From: Tritonibacter mobilis
GTDB lineage: Bacteria; Pseudomonadota; Alphaproteobacteria; Rhodobacterales; Rhodobacteraceae
Reading direction: 5' to 3'
Assembly: GCF_001681715.1 (NCBI RefSeq)
Contig: NZ_LNWY01000036.1
Location: forward strand, 1-48,694
Length of the DNA stretch: 48,694 nt
Part shown: positions 33,525 through 41,933 of the stretch, piece by piece
Layout: each line of letters begins with the position of its first letter
Position numbering within the stretch: position 1 is the first letter of the stretch
Position numbers and translations under genes: made by a program
The notes under the pieces: generated by a model
What the model saw: only the letters and a program-made list of their open reading frames with translations
Databases searched by the model: none
What the model was told of the DNA's origin: nothing

Positions 33525-34237
33525 TGTAGGAGATCACGCACAGCGCCAGTCGCTGGGGTGTTCCGCAATGCATCCGGTGTGTCGAACTGCACGATCTGCC
33601 CCTGATCCATCACCGCCACCCGATCCGCGAGATCCCAGGCTTCGGCCTGATCATGGGTCACCATGATCGCGCCCACGCCAACCTTCTGCTGCAACGCACG
33701 GACCGAACTGCGCAGGGACCTGCGTACCTGGGCATCAAGCGCACTAAAGGGTTCATCCATCAGCAAAAGCTGCGGATTGATCGCCAGAGCCCGCGCCATC
33801 GCCACCCGCTGGCGTTGCCCACCAGAGAGCTGCTGCGGGAAACGATCACCGAGATCCGCAAGACCGATCATGTCAAGAAGTTCAGACACTTTTTCGCGCC
33901 GCTCTACACGTCCAGGGCGTTCACGACGTGGCAAAACCCGCAGGCCAAAAGCGATGTTGTCTGCCACGCTCATATGGCGAAACAGCGCATAATTCTGAAA
34001 CACCATTCCAAAGCGTCGCTTACCAGCGGGCAGCCGGGTGATATCTTGACCATCCAGTGTCAGCTGCCCCTGATCCGCGTGCTGCAGACCGGCAATGATG
34101 TTCAAGAGCGTGGTCTTGCCCGACCCAGATGCGCCGAGCAATGCTACAAACTCGCCCGCCTCCATCGCCAGAGACACACCTTTCAGAACCTCTGTTCCGT
34201 TAAAGCTCTTGTAAATATTGCGTGCCTCAAACGTCAT
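33512..34237 (-). CDS. cysA: Sulfate/thiosulfate ABC transporter ATPase CysA (short form)
   Basis: This 241-residue ATPase has Walker A GASGSGKTT (35-43), VFQNYALFRHM, signature LSGGQ, Walker B LLLMDE and MVTHDQAEAWDLADR. It ends soon after the core domain, so it lacks the C-terminal TOBE-like region of the usual CysA of about 350 residues. The stop is clean and followed directly by a hairpin, so this looks like a natural short form. The ATG at 34237 overlaps the cysW stop; a GTG one codon earlier (34240) is the alternative. It powers CysTW. Confidence 0.88.
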   Translation of the reverse strand: MTFEARNIYKSFNGTEVLKGVSLAMEAGEFVALLGASGSGKTTLLNIIAGLQHADQGQLTLDGQDITRLPAGKRRFGMVFQNYALFRHMSVADNIAFGLRVLPRRERPGRVERREKVSELLDMIGLADLGDRFPQQLSGGQRQRVAMARALAINPQLLLMDEPFSALDAQVRRSLRSSVRALQQKVGVGAIMVTHDQAEAWDLADRVAVMDQGQIVQFDTPDALRNTPATGAVRDLLQGAA

Positions 34238-35037
34238 CACACATGTCCTTTCTTCGGGCCAAAGCGGTTCAGGATGCCGCGCAACACCAGCGTCAGCAGT
34301 GCCAATGCCGTGAGCACGGTTGCAGCGGCAAAAGCGCCGGTCGCATTATAGTCGTTATACAGAAGCTCGATTTGGAGCGGCAGGGTCATCGTCTCGCCCC
34401 GGATCGATCCGGCGACGACACTCACTGCGCCGAACTCACCCATGGCGCGCGCCGCCGTGAGCACCACGCCATAGACAAGCGCCCACGAGATATTGGGCAA
34501 AATCACAAATCGGAACAGGTGCCAACCATTGGCCCCCAGAGTGATTGCCGCCTTTTCCTCGTCCTCGCCCGTGACCATCAGCACTGGCAGAAGCTCTCGC
34601 ACCACAAAGGGGCACGTCACAAAGAGCGACACCAGCACAATCCCGGTGAGGTTAAACATCAACTGCATGCCATACGGCGCCAATGCGCCGCCAACGGGGC
34701 CATAAGCGCCATAAACCAGCAAGAAACACAGACCCGCCACGATCGGAGAAATCGCGAACGGTGCCTCGATGATGATTAACAGCGCTCGGCGTCCAAAGAA
34801 GCGATAGCGCGCAATCAGCCATGCCGCCGCAACGCCAAAGATCACGTTCAACGGCAGTACAATCAGCGCGGTCAGAACCGTGAGACGGATTGCAAGCAGT
34901 GTCTCTTCGTCGAGAATATTCGCCACATAAGTCGCCACACCCTCGCTGAATGCGCGATGAAACACAGCGGCGACAGGCACTGCGATGACCAGCGTGACAA
35001 AGAGAAATGAGAGTGAAATGAGAACGATACGCGCCAT
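34237..35037 (-). CDS. cysW: Sulfate ABC transporter permease CysW
   Basis: This 266-residue permease has six helices. Typical CysW features are VAAVFHRAFSEG near the N-terminus, IIIEAPFAISPIVAGL in the middle, and EEKAAITLGANGWHLFRFVILPN as the EAA loop. SIRGETMTLPLQIELLYNDYN is a highly conserved CysW stretch. It overlaps cysA by one base at the stop and follows cysT after three bases. It forms the sulfate channel with CysT. Confidence 0.92.
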   Translation of the reverse strand: MARIVLISLSFLFVTLVIAVPVAAVFHRAFSEGVATYVANILDEETLLAIRLTVLTALIVLPLNVIFGVAAAWLIARYRFFGRRALLIIIEAPFAISPIVAGLCFLLVYGAYGPVGGALAPYGMQLMFNLTGIVLVSLFVTCPFVVRELLPVLMVTGEDEEKAAITLGANGWHLFRFVILPNISWALVYGVVLTAARAMGEFGAVSVVAGSIRGETMTLPLQIELLYNDYNATGAFAAATVLTALALLTLVLRGILNRFGPKKGHV

Positions 35038-35040
35038 GAT

Positions 35041-35883
35041 TTAACCCTCGGTCCTGAGGTAGCGGTAGAGCCGTGCCTGCACCAGATTGACCACAATCAA
35101 CAACAAAAGCGAAAGCCCCAACAGCGTACCGGCAATCGCCGCCGCCGCGGGATAGTCGAATTCATCCAGCCGGATCAGGATCAGGAGTGAGGCAATCTCA
35201 GTCTTGAATGGAAGATTTCCTGCGATAAAGATCACCGCCCCAAACTCCCCAAGCGACCGCACAAAGGACAGCACAACACCGGTCAGGATCGAAGGCAAAA
35301 GCGGACGCAAGATCACACGGGTGAAACGCTGCACCCCATTGGCTCCTAGCGTCAGTGCAGCCGCTTCTTCGTCGGGGTCAAGCTCTTCTATCGCGGGCTG
35401 GATTGCGCGCACGGCGAAGGGCACCGATGTAAAGACCATCGCAATCACAATCCCCCACCATGTGTAGGCGATCTTGATGTCGAGGTCGGCCAGCATCCCG
35501 CCGATCCAGCCGGACTTATCATAAAGCGCCACCAGCGCGATGCCTGCCACTGCGGTCGGGAGCGCAAAGGGGATATCCACCAGCGCATCCAACAGGCCCC
35601 GCCCCGCAAAGCGATAGCGCACCAGCGCCCACGCCAGCAGCAGGCCAAATACAGCATTTACCAGTGTCGCCAGTGCTGCGGCAGACAATGTGACCTTCAG
35701 CGCCACAAGAACACGGCGCGACGTCATCACCTTCAGATAGTCACCGGGGCTCAACTGCGCGAGCTGCCACATCAAACCACTCAGGGGCAGCAGGATGATC
35801 AGCGTAACGAACAGCACAGTGACGCCCAGAGACAGGGAAAACCCCGGCAGGACGCGCGGGGCGGTTCGGGTTAGAGAAACCAC
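35041..35883 (-). CDS. cysT: Sulfate ABC transporter permease CysT
   Basis: This 280-residue permease has the CysT pattern. It starts with a first helix VTLIILLPLSGLMWQLAQLS, followed by DIPFALPTAVAGIALVALY and the EAA loop DEEAAALTLGANGVQRFTRVIL. The conserved IFIAGNLPFKTEIASLLI follows. The start at 35883 gives full length. It lies 65 bases after the sulfate-binding protein gene, a gap holding a short GC-rich hairpin. It pairs with CysW in the inner membrane. Confidence 0.92.
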   Translation of the reverse strand: MVSLTRTAPRVLPGFSLSLGVTVLFVTLIILLPLSGLMWQLAQLSPGDYLKVMTSRRVLVALKVTLSAAALATLVNAVFGLLLAWALVRYRFAGRGLLDALVDIPFALPTAVAGIALVALYDKSGWIGGMLADLDIKIAYTWWGIVIAMVFTSVPFAVRAIQPAIEELDPDEEAAALTLGANGVQRFTRVILRPLLPSILTGVVLSFVRSLGEFGAVIFIAGNLPFKTEIASLLILIRLDEFDYPAAAAIAGTLLGLSLLLLIVVNLVQARLYRYLRTEG

Positions 35884-35908
35884 AGCTCAACTCCGGTGTT
35901 AGGTCCGC

Positions 35909-35926
35909 CCGGCCCCTCTGGGCCGG
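35909..35926 (-). repeat. Hairpin between the sulfate-binding protein gene and cysT
   Basis: CCGGCCC (35909-35915) and GGGCCGG (35920-35926) form a 7-bp all-GC stem with a CTCT loop, 23 bases after the binding-protein stop. No T-run follows on the minus strand. It is the fourth hairpin in this window placed between a binding-protein gene and its permease. Confidence 0.55.
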
Positions 35927-35948
35927 ACGCAGATTCCAGATTTCTGGC

Positions 35949-36986
35949 TTAGTTGCTGAAAACCTGATCGAGGGTTCCACCATCGCCAAAATGGGTTTCC
36001 TGTGCCTCGGCCCAGCTGCCAAAGACCTCTTCGACAGTGATCAGACGCACCTCGGGGAATTTATCAGCCGTTGCGGCGACCACCTCGGGGTGATGCACAC
36101 GGTTGTTGAAACCTGCAATGATTTCCTGTGCTTCTTTGGAATAGAGGAAGTCAAGATAAGCCTCACCTACAGCTCGGCTCCCGCGTGCGTCTGCCACTTT
36201 ATCGACAAGTGCCACCGGGAATTCCGCCAGCAGAGAAATCGCTGGAACCACACGATCAAAGGCGCCTTCGTCTTCGCTCGCGCGGATGTTCTCGACCTCG
36301 GCCTCGAAAGTGATCAACACGTCTCCCAGTTCGCGCTCAACGAAGCTGGTGGTCGCGCCACGTCCGCCGGTATCAAAGACCACCACATTCGAGAGGATCT
36401 TGCCGACGAACTCCTGCGCAGCCGCGTCATCGCCACCGAACTTTTCCAGCGCGTAGGCATAGGCCGCTAGGTAGGTGTAACGCGCATTGCCGCTTGTTTT
36501 AGGGTTCGGGAACACGATCTCCACGTCATCACGGGTCAGATCACCCCAATCGTCAATCCCCTTGGGGTTGCCACCCCGCACAAGAAACGCAGGCAGTGAA
36601 TAATATGGAGAGGCGTTGTTGGGCAGTTTCTGTTGCCAGTCCTCAGCGACAAATCCCTTGTCCGCGAGGATCTGCACATCCAGCACCTGATTGAAGGTCA
36701 CCAGATCGGCTTGCAAACCTTGCAAGATCGCCCGTGCCTGTTTGGAAGAGCCAGCATGGCTTTGCTTGATTGTCAGGGTGTCACCTGCCTCTGCCTGCCA
36801 ATGTTCGGCAAAGACCGGATTAAGCGCGGCATAAAGCTCGCGGGCAATGTCGTATGAGACATTGAGGATCTCTTGTTCTTCAGCATGGGCGGGGCTGGTG
36901 AGGCCGGCAAACGCGATGGCTGCGGCTCCAAAGCTACGAAACAGAATGCGGGAAGAACGGAGAAACGCTGTAGAAGTGAAAGACAT
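35949..36986 (-). CDS. sbp: Sulfate-binding periplasmic protein
   Basis: This 345-residue binding protein has a Sec signal peptide (1-35, ending AHA). It shows the conserved sulfate-binding segments VSYDIARELY, NPKTSGNARYTYLAAY and DTGGRGATTSF, which form hydrogen bonds to the buried sulfate. It is first in the sbp-cysT-cysW-cysA operon and captures sulfate (or thiosulfate) for assimilation. CGGAG lies at a good distance before the ATG at 36986. Sbp and CysP are hard to tell apart by sequence, so the name is provisional. Confidence 0.92.
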   Translation of the reverse strand: MSFTSTAFLRSSRILFRSFGAAAIAFAGLTSPAHAEEQEILNVSYDIARELYAALNPVFAEHWQAEAGDTLTIKQSHAGSSKQARAILQGLQADLVTFNQVLDVQILADKGFVAEDWQQKLPNNASPYYSLPAFLVRGGNPKGIDDWGDLTRDDVEIVFPNPKTSGNARYTYLAAYAYALEKFGGDDAAAQEFVGKILSNVVVFDTGGRGATTSFVERELGDVLITFEAEVENIRASEDEGAFDRVVPAISLLAEFPVALVDKVADARGSRAVGEAYLDFLYSKEAQEIIAGFNNRVHHPEVVAATADKFPEVRLITVEEVFGSWAEAQETHFGDGGTLDQVFSN

Positions 36987-37104
36987 TTGAGACTCCGTTG
37001 CTGAGGAATTACTGCAGCATATCTGTCAGATTATTTCCTAACTGCAATGGGTTGGCGCGCATAGAAGTCTCTCATTCCAAAGTTCGTTCCAAGACAGAAA
37101 CGGC

Positions 37105-37127
37105 TGTTCTGCATTTCTTGCAGAACA
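37105..37127. promoter_or_regulatory. Long perfect dyad upstream of sbp and the DUF4173-like operon
   Basis: TGTTCTGCA (37105-37113) and TGCAGAACA (37119-37127) are perfect 9-bp arms around TTTCT. The arms and spacing suit a dimeric regulator, or a hairpin followed on the plus strand by AAAA. It is not the GTTC-N7-GTTC direct repeat of alphaproteobacterial LexA. Confidence 0.55.
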
Positions 37128-37199
37128 AAAACGCCGCATCGATACGAGGGCGCAGGTCTTGCATCACGGTCTGAGCATCCTCCCTGCAACTGAGCTGTG

Positions 37200-37211
37200 T
37201 TTGTGCACAAA
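37200..37211. promoter_or_regulatory. Palindrome TTTGTGCACAAA
   Basis: This perfect 12-bp palindrome lies 103 bases before the start at 37314. TTCTGCAC follows shortly after, echoing the arm of the dyad at 37105. It may be a regulator site for the membrane protein/two-component operon. Confidence 0.45.
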
Positions 37212-37313
37212 TTCTGCACGAAAGCCCCCTGAAACTTGCGAGCCCCGCACCACAAAGCTGCAAGTGCGTCGGTCATCTGTCTGTCAAACAACGCTGCATA
37301 TCGGAGACAGGAC

Positions 37314-38840
37314 ATGAGGCAGGATTTGATTATTCACGGGGTGCCCGACCGCATTCGGCTGGATGGGTGGTGGCTGGACATGACGACCGAGCCGACATCG
37401 CCTGCTCAGCCTCGACCTGCAAAACGCACCTCGCTGATTGCATCCTTGCGAATGCGCCATACTGTACCGCTTCTTGCGGCGCTGGTGGTGCTGGCTGATT
37501 GGTTGTTTTGGAACCAGCCCGTGGGGATCTCATTTGCGGTCTTTGCACTGGTTCTCTCGGTCGCAATACTGGCCGCAAAACCCCAAAAGCCAACTGTCAA
37601 AGAATGGGCCATCGTGACGGCCTTTGCCGTTTTCAGCAATTTGCCAGCCGCGATCGAGCTGCAGTTTCTATCAGTAGTGTTTAGTCTTGTGGGCGTGATC
37701 GCCGTTGCCGCCTGGGCCTTTGCGGCGAACACATTGAACGAAGCGCTCGTGCTGCGGCTGATGCTGCGCCTCCCGACAGTGGGGGCGACGCTATTGATGC
37801 GCGACGCCATACACAACATGCCCGCAACCGGCTACAAAACAAAGGTGCGGCACCAAGCGGCCGCACTGTTGCTACCACTGGTCATGGGCGCAGTGTTTCT
37901 GAGCCTGTTGGCAAGCGCCAATCCCGTGCTGGAGGAGTTTCTGGCAGAAATTGATCTGGCCCGTCTTTTTGAGGCTCAGTTCTGGTTCCGCTTCCTGTTT
38001 TGGGGCGTGGTTGCCTCGTTATTGTGGCCCTACCTCAATCTGAGTGAGCGGTGGATGGGCACGAGGGCGCGCCAGTTCTTTGTTCAAAAAGCAGGCCCGA
38101 CCCGGATCGCATTTTTCATTAATCCAGTGTCGGTTCGTAATTCTCTGTGGCTGTTTAACATACTCTTTTTAATGCAAACTTTTCTGGATATCAGTATTTT
38201 GACAGGTGGCGTGTCCCTGCCTGAGGGGATGAATTATGCATCCTATGCCCACCGCGGATCATACCCGCTGGTCGCCACTGCACTTCTTGCCGGTCTTTTT
38301 ACACTGATCACCCGCAGTATGATCGGTTCTGACAAAACGCTACGATTTCTGGTCTATCTGTGGCTTGGCCAAAACATGTTTCTGGTGGCAACAGCTGCCG
38401 TCCGGTTGCAGCACTATGTCGATGCTTACGCACTGACTTATCTACGGGTTGCAGCGTTCATCTGGATGGCGTTGGTTCTTACCGGGCTGTTGCTGACGGT
38501 TTGGCAGGTGCATCGTGGCCTGAGCACTGCATGGCTGCTACGCCGCTGTTTTTTGGCATTGGTTGCCACCCTCTATGTTTGCGGGTTGGTGAATTTTGCG
38601 GAGATCATCGCCAAATACAACCTCACTCACGGCAGCGCTCTTGCGGAACCGGATAGCTACTATATCTGCAGCCTCGGCACCGGCGCCTATCGCGCCATTC
38701 TCGAGTTCGAAGCTCGGACGGGCCAAGATCTGTGCAATCGGATGATAGAACTTGATCTCACCCGAACTGAGATCCGCAATTGGCGTGAATGGGGCTATCG
38801 AAAGTGGCAAATCCAAGCCTATTATCGGCAGCAGAATTGA
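37314..38840 (+). CDS. DUF4173-like multi-helix membrane protein
   Basis: This 508-residue inner-membrane protein has about 12 helices, a soluble N-terminus of about 45 residues, and a cytosolic C-terminal tail after TGQDLCNRMIELD. Phrases such as FFINPVSVRNSLWLFNILFLMQT and MNYASYAHRGSYPLVATALL are typical of DUF4153/DUF4173 proteins, whose function is not established. It is followed after 13 bases by a CreBC-like two-component pair, so it is probably co-transcribed and linked to envelope or nutrient sensing. The ATG at 37314 (GGAGA upstream) is preferred. An internal ATG at 37381 and a longer frame from 37236 are less likely. Confidence 0.8.
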   Translation: MRQDLIIHGVPDRIRLDGWWLDMTTEPTSPAQPRPAKRTSLIASLRMRHTVPLLAALVVLADWLFWNQPVGISFAVFALVLSVAILAAKPQKPTVKEWAIVTAFAVFSNLPAAIELQFLSVVFSLVGVIAVAAWAFAANTLNEALVLRLMLRLPTVGATLLMRDAIHNMPATGYKTKVRHQAAALLLPLVMGAVFLSLLASANPVLEEFLAEIDLARLFEAQFWFRFLFWGVVASLLWPYLNLSERWMGTRARQFFVQKAGPTRIAFFINPVSVRNSLWLFNILFLMQTFLDISILTGGVSLPEGMNYASYAHRGSYPLVATALLAGLFTLITRSMIGSDKTLRFLVYLWLGQNMFLVATAAVRLQHYVDAYALTYLRVAAFIWMALVLTGLLLTVWQVHRGLSTAWLLRRCFLALVATLYVCGLVNFAEIIAKYNLTHGSALAEPDSYYICSLGTGAYRAILEFEARTGQDLCNRMIELDLTRTEIRNWREWGYRKWQIQAYYRQQN

Positions 38841-38853
38841 AGGACCCGTTTTG

Positions 38854-39546
38854 ATGCCCGCACGCATTCTTGTTGTAGACGATGACCCCGATATCCTCGA
38901 GGTGACCGGGTTCGCGGTTGAAAAGGCTGGTTTTGAAACCCTCTTTGCCAGTGATGGTCTGGCCGCAATCAACGCTCAGCAACAGGAAGATCCAGACCTC
39001 ATCGTGCTGGATATCGGCCTCCCTGAAATGGATGGATTGGAGGTGTGTCGGGAAATCCGCAAAATCTCCGAAGTACCCATCCTCTTTCTCACCGCGCGGG
39101 ACGAAGAGATCGACAGAATCCTCGGGTTGGAACTCGGGGCCGATGATTACCTCACCAAACCCTTCTCCCCCCGTGAGTTGGTGGCCCGGATAAAGGCTAT
39201 CTTAAAACGCAGCGTGTCCGCCCCAAAGCCATCAGACGCCGCAGTGATCCACGGCGCATTACATCTGGATGCGGAGCGGCACCAATGCACTTTCAATGAC
39301 ACTTCGGTATCTTTGACGGGATCGGAGTTTCGGCTGCTGGCGACGCTGATGATCCGCCCTGACCATGTCTTGACCAGAGCGCAATTGGTGGACGCACTTT
39401 ATGGCTATAACATTCACGTCTCTGACCGAACCATAGACAGCCATATCCGCAACATACGTGCCAAGCTGTCTCAGGCGGGATGCGTCGAAGGGATTGTAAC
39501 CGTTCATGGTGTCGGACTTCGGATGGGCTCATGCAAGCCAAGCTAA
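38854..39546 (+). CDS. OmpR-family response regulator, CreB-like
   Basis: This 230-residue regulator has a receiver domain (1-120) with acidic pocket Asp9/Asp10 and phosphoacceptor Asp53 in LIVLDIGLPEMDG. The conserved Thr (FLTARDEE) and Lys (LTKPFSPRE) are present. A winged-helix DNA-binding domain follows (about 130-230; DRTIDSHIRNIRAKL). The phrase FLTARDEEIDRILGLELGADDYLTKPFSPRE is close to CreB. It starts 13 bases after the membrane protein and overlaps the kinase start by 16 bases. It probably regulates this operon or envelope genes. Confidence 0.9.
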   Translation: MPARILVVDDDPDILEVTGFAVEKAGFETLFASDGLAAINAQQQEDPDLIVLDIGLPEMDGLEVCREIRKISEVPILFLTARDEEIDRILGLELGADDYLTKPFSPRELVARIKAILKRSVSAPKPSDAAVIHGALHLDAERHQCTFNDTSVSLTGSEFRLLATLMIRPDHVLTRAQLVDALYGYNIHVSDRTIDSHIRNIRAKLSQAGCVEGIVTVHGVGLRMGSCKPS

Positions 39547-41063
39547 ACCGGAAATGGCGGCCCCGGTTGTGGACGGTCGTACTGCTGGTCTTGGGCATTG
39601 TCCTGTGCCTGCCCATTGCCGGGCTCATTCTGTTTCGGTTTTACGACAATCAACTGGTTCAACAAACCGAAGAGAGTCTGCTGACGCAGGCCGCTGTCAT
39701 GTCTGCCACCTATGCGGAGCTTTACGCGGATGCTGCAGGCTTAGAGCCGCCGAATTGGGGGGCTGTATCGCTGGACAATGCGGTTTTTCCATCGTTGTCG
39801 ATCAACAGCGCTACGGTTTTGCCTCCGCGCCCGGATGCCACACAAATGAAATCGTCGACTGACGCTGTCTACCAGAGCGTCGCAACACAGCTGACGCGCA
39901 TTGCCAATGCGGCACAGGCTCGGACACTGGCAGGCTACCGGTTTCTTGATCCCGACGGCAATGTGATTGCCGGCACCGCCGAAATTGGACAAGCACTGGG
40001 GCATGTGAATGAAGTCAGCGCAGCCCTTGCGGGCAAAACAGTTTCGGTCGCGCGAACCCGCGTCCGCGCCGACAGCCCACCCGCACTTTACACACTCAGT
40101 CGCGGTGCCAGAGTGCGCGTTTTTGTGGCAATGCCTGTCATGGTGGATGAGACGCTGATCGGAGCGGTCTATGTGAGCCGCACTCCAAGCCATATTTTCC
40201 GCTTTCTCTACAGTGAACGCGTCAACCTCATGAAAGCCGCCGCTTTTGTGGCTCTGTCCGCGGTACTCATCGGGTATGTGTTCTGGCGTTTCATCACCCG
40301 TCCCATCCGCCTTCTGATCCAACGCAGTCACATGGCAGGTCATGGCGACAAAGCCTGGGAGCCGCCGGAGCAACTGGGGACGCGCGAAATCGAAGATCTG
40401 AGTCACAGCTTCAAGTCGCTCACGCAGCGCCTTCAGAGTAAACAAGACGCGCTGAAGACCTACACAGCACATGTGACTCATGAGCTGAAATCACCGCTTA
40501 CCGCACTGAAAGGTGCAGCTGAGCTGCTGAGAGATGACGATCTGACCCCGCCGCAGAGGCATCGACTCCTCGATACCGTCGACAAAGGTGGCAAACGCAT
40601 GGAAGATCTGCTGGCAAACATGCGTGCGTTTAGTCTTGCTGACCAGCAGGCCAACTCTGGGACCTGCTGCCTGAAGAGCATTTATACGCAGATCACGCAG
40701 AACTTTCCGCGTCTGACCATACATGTTGAAAATGACGATCTGCAATTGCCAGCGGAAGCGAATACACTCACGATCATCCTCACTCATCTTTTGGAAAACA
40801 CTCAACAACATGACGCGAAGAACGTCGTTCTCACGGCGCAGCACTCTGGAGACGGAAAGTCGCTGCGCATCGCGGACGACGGCCTCGGTATCAGTGCGGG
40901 GAATGTGGATAAAATTCTGCAACCCTTCTTTACCACTCGGCGCGACAGCGGAGGAACGGGAATGGGTCTCAATATTGTAAAAGCCACTGTCGAGGCTATC
41001 GGCGGAGAACTCGCCGTTGTCGCCAGCTCAAACGGCGCATGTTTCGAGATCAAATTCGCGTAA
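39531..41063 (+). CDS. Sensor histidine kinase, CreC-like
   Basis: This 510-residue kinase has a first helix at about 14-36, a periplasmic sensor of about 200 residues, and a second helix at about 234-255. HAMP-like and dimerisation regions follow. The phosphoacceptor His317 is in YTAHVTHELKSPL. The ATPase domain has N-box LLENTQQH, G1 ADDGLGIS and GGTGMGLNI. It overlaps the response regulator by 16 bases, so the two are made together. The ligand is unknown; the sensor has no motif I recognise. CreC in E. coli responds to carbon/envelope status, which is only a loose guide here. Confidence 0.9.
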   Translation: MQAKLNRKWRPRLWTVVLLVLGIVLCLPIAGLILFRFYDNQLVQQTEESLLTQAAVMSATYAELYADAAGLEPPNWGAVSLDNAVFPSLSINSATVLPPRPDATQMKSSTDAVYQSVATQLTRIANAAQARTLAGYRFLDPDGNVIAGTAEIGQALGHVNEVSAALAGKTVSVARTRVRADSPPALYTLSRGARVRVFVAMPVMVDETLIGAVYVSRTPSHIFRFLYSERVNLMKAAAFVALSAVLIGYVFWRFITRPIRLLIQRSHMAGHGDKAWEPPEQLGTREIEDLSHSFKSLTQRLQSKQDALKTYTAHVTHELKSPLTALKGAAELLRDDDLTPPQRHRLLDTVDKGGKRMEDLLANMRAFSLADQQANSGTCCLKSIYTQITQNFPRLTIHVENDDLQLPAEANTLTIILTHLLENTQQHDAKNVVLTAQHSGDGKSLRIADDGLGISAGNVDKILQPFFTTRRDSGGTGMGLNIVKATVEAIGGELAVVASSNGACFEIKFA

Positions 41064-41075
41064 CGCAAGATGTGC

Positions 41076-41094
41076 TGGGGCGCGAGCAGCCCCA
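41076..41094. terminator. Short hairpin between the kinase gene and fecE-like gene
   Basis: TGGGGC (41076-41081) and GCCCCA (41089-41094) form a 6-bp stem with a seven-base loop, between convergent genes. There is no T-tract, so this is a weak terminator candidate. Confidence 0.4.
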
Positions 41095-41096
41095 CC

Positions 41097-41933
41097 CTAT
41101 AAGACCTCATCACGGTCTATAATTGCGTTCGCGAAATGACGTCCAATCGGCAACATCATCGGCCGTTGCGACACCGGATCTTCGACAATAGTGCAAGATA
41201 GACCAAAGACGCGTTGGACCATGGTGGAGGTCAGTACCTCTTTAGGCGGCCCCATCACGTCGATTTTTCCAGCAACCAATGCGGCCAACTGATCACTGTA
41301 TCGTGCCGCAAGGTTCAGATCGTGCAACACCATCACAATGGTGGTCCCGCGTTTGCGGTTCAGATCGACAAGGAGGTCCAGCACCTCAATCTGATGATTG
41401 ATATCTAGGTAGGTGGTGGGTTCATCCAGCAGTAATATGCCGGTCTCCTGTGCCAGCGCCATGGCGATCCAGACCTTCTGCCTCTGGCCACCTGAGAGTT
41501 CATCAACATCACGATCTGCCAGATCCGCGACACCAGTTGCCTCCAACGCATGTGCGACCGCCAAGTCATCATCGGCTGACCACCGCGCCCAAAGACCCTG
41601 ATGAGGATGTCTCCCACGCCCAACCAAGTCCAGTACTGAGATACCATCGGGAGCGATTGGAGCCTGAGGTAGCAGTCCGAGCTCGCGGGCCAGTTCCTTG
41701 GGTGGCATGCGATGAATTGAGGCCCCATCCAATAGCACTTGGCCCGTTGTGGGGCGCAGCAAGCGAGACAATGCACGCAGGAGCGTCGACTTGCCACACG
41801 CGTTGGCACCGACGATCGCCGTTATCTTGCCCGACGGCACATCGAAATCCACCCCGCGCAACACAGAACGCTCGCCGTACTGAGCGTCCAAGCCGGACGC
41901 TTTCAGAGGTTTTTGACAGAACCTGTTGTTCAA
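41097..41933 (-). CDS. fecE: Iron-siderophore ABC transporter ATPase (FecE/FepC type)
   Basis: This 278-residue ATPase has Walker A GANACGKST (42-50), signature LSGGQRQKVWIAMAL, Walker B ILLLDEPTTYLD and VLHDLNLAARYSD, typical of siderophore/haem importers. No ATG fits. The best start is a TTG at 41933 whose last bases overlap the permease stop (TTGA), suggesting translational coupling and modest synthesis. The longer frame to 42173 lies inside the permease gene. It powers the two FecCD-type permeases. Confidence 0.9.
   Translation of the reverse strand: MNNRFCQKPLKASGLDAQYGERSVLRGVDFDVPSGKITAIVGANACGKSTLLRALSRLLRPTTGQVLLDGASIHRMPPKELARELGLLPQAPIAPDGISVLDLVGRGRHPHQGLWARWSADDDLAVAHALEATGVADLADRDVDELSGGQRQKVWIAMALAQETGILLLDEPTTYLDINHQIEVLDLLVDLNRKRGTTIVMVLHDLNLAARYSDQLAALVAGKIDVMGPPKEVLTSTMVQRVFGLSCTIVEDPVSQRPMMLPIGRHFANAIIDRDEVL

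Larger units (their letters stand above)
36987..37313. other. Divergent promoter region of sbp and the DUF4173-like gene
   Basis: There is no gene in this 327-bp gap. It contains two striking dyads, listed separately (37105-37127 and 37200-37211), and presumably the promoters of both flanking units. No S-adenosylmethionine riboswitch fold was evident upstream of the sulfate operon. Confidence 0.6.

Noticed and set aside
37105-37127. LexA box
   Set aside because: The alphaproteobacterial LexA site is a direct repeat GTTC-N7-GTTC; this is an inverted repeat with longer arms.
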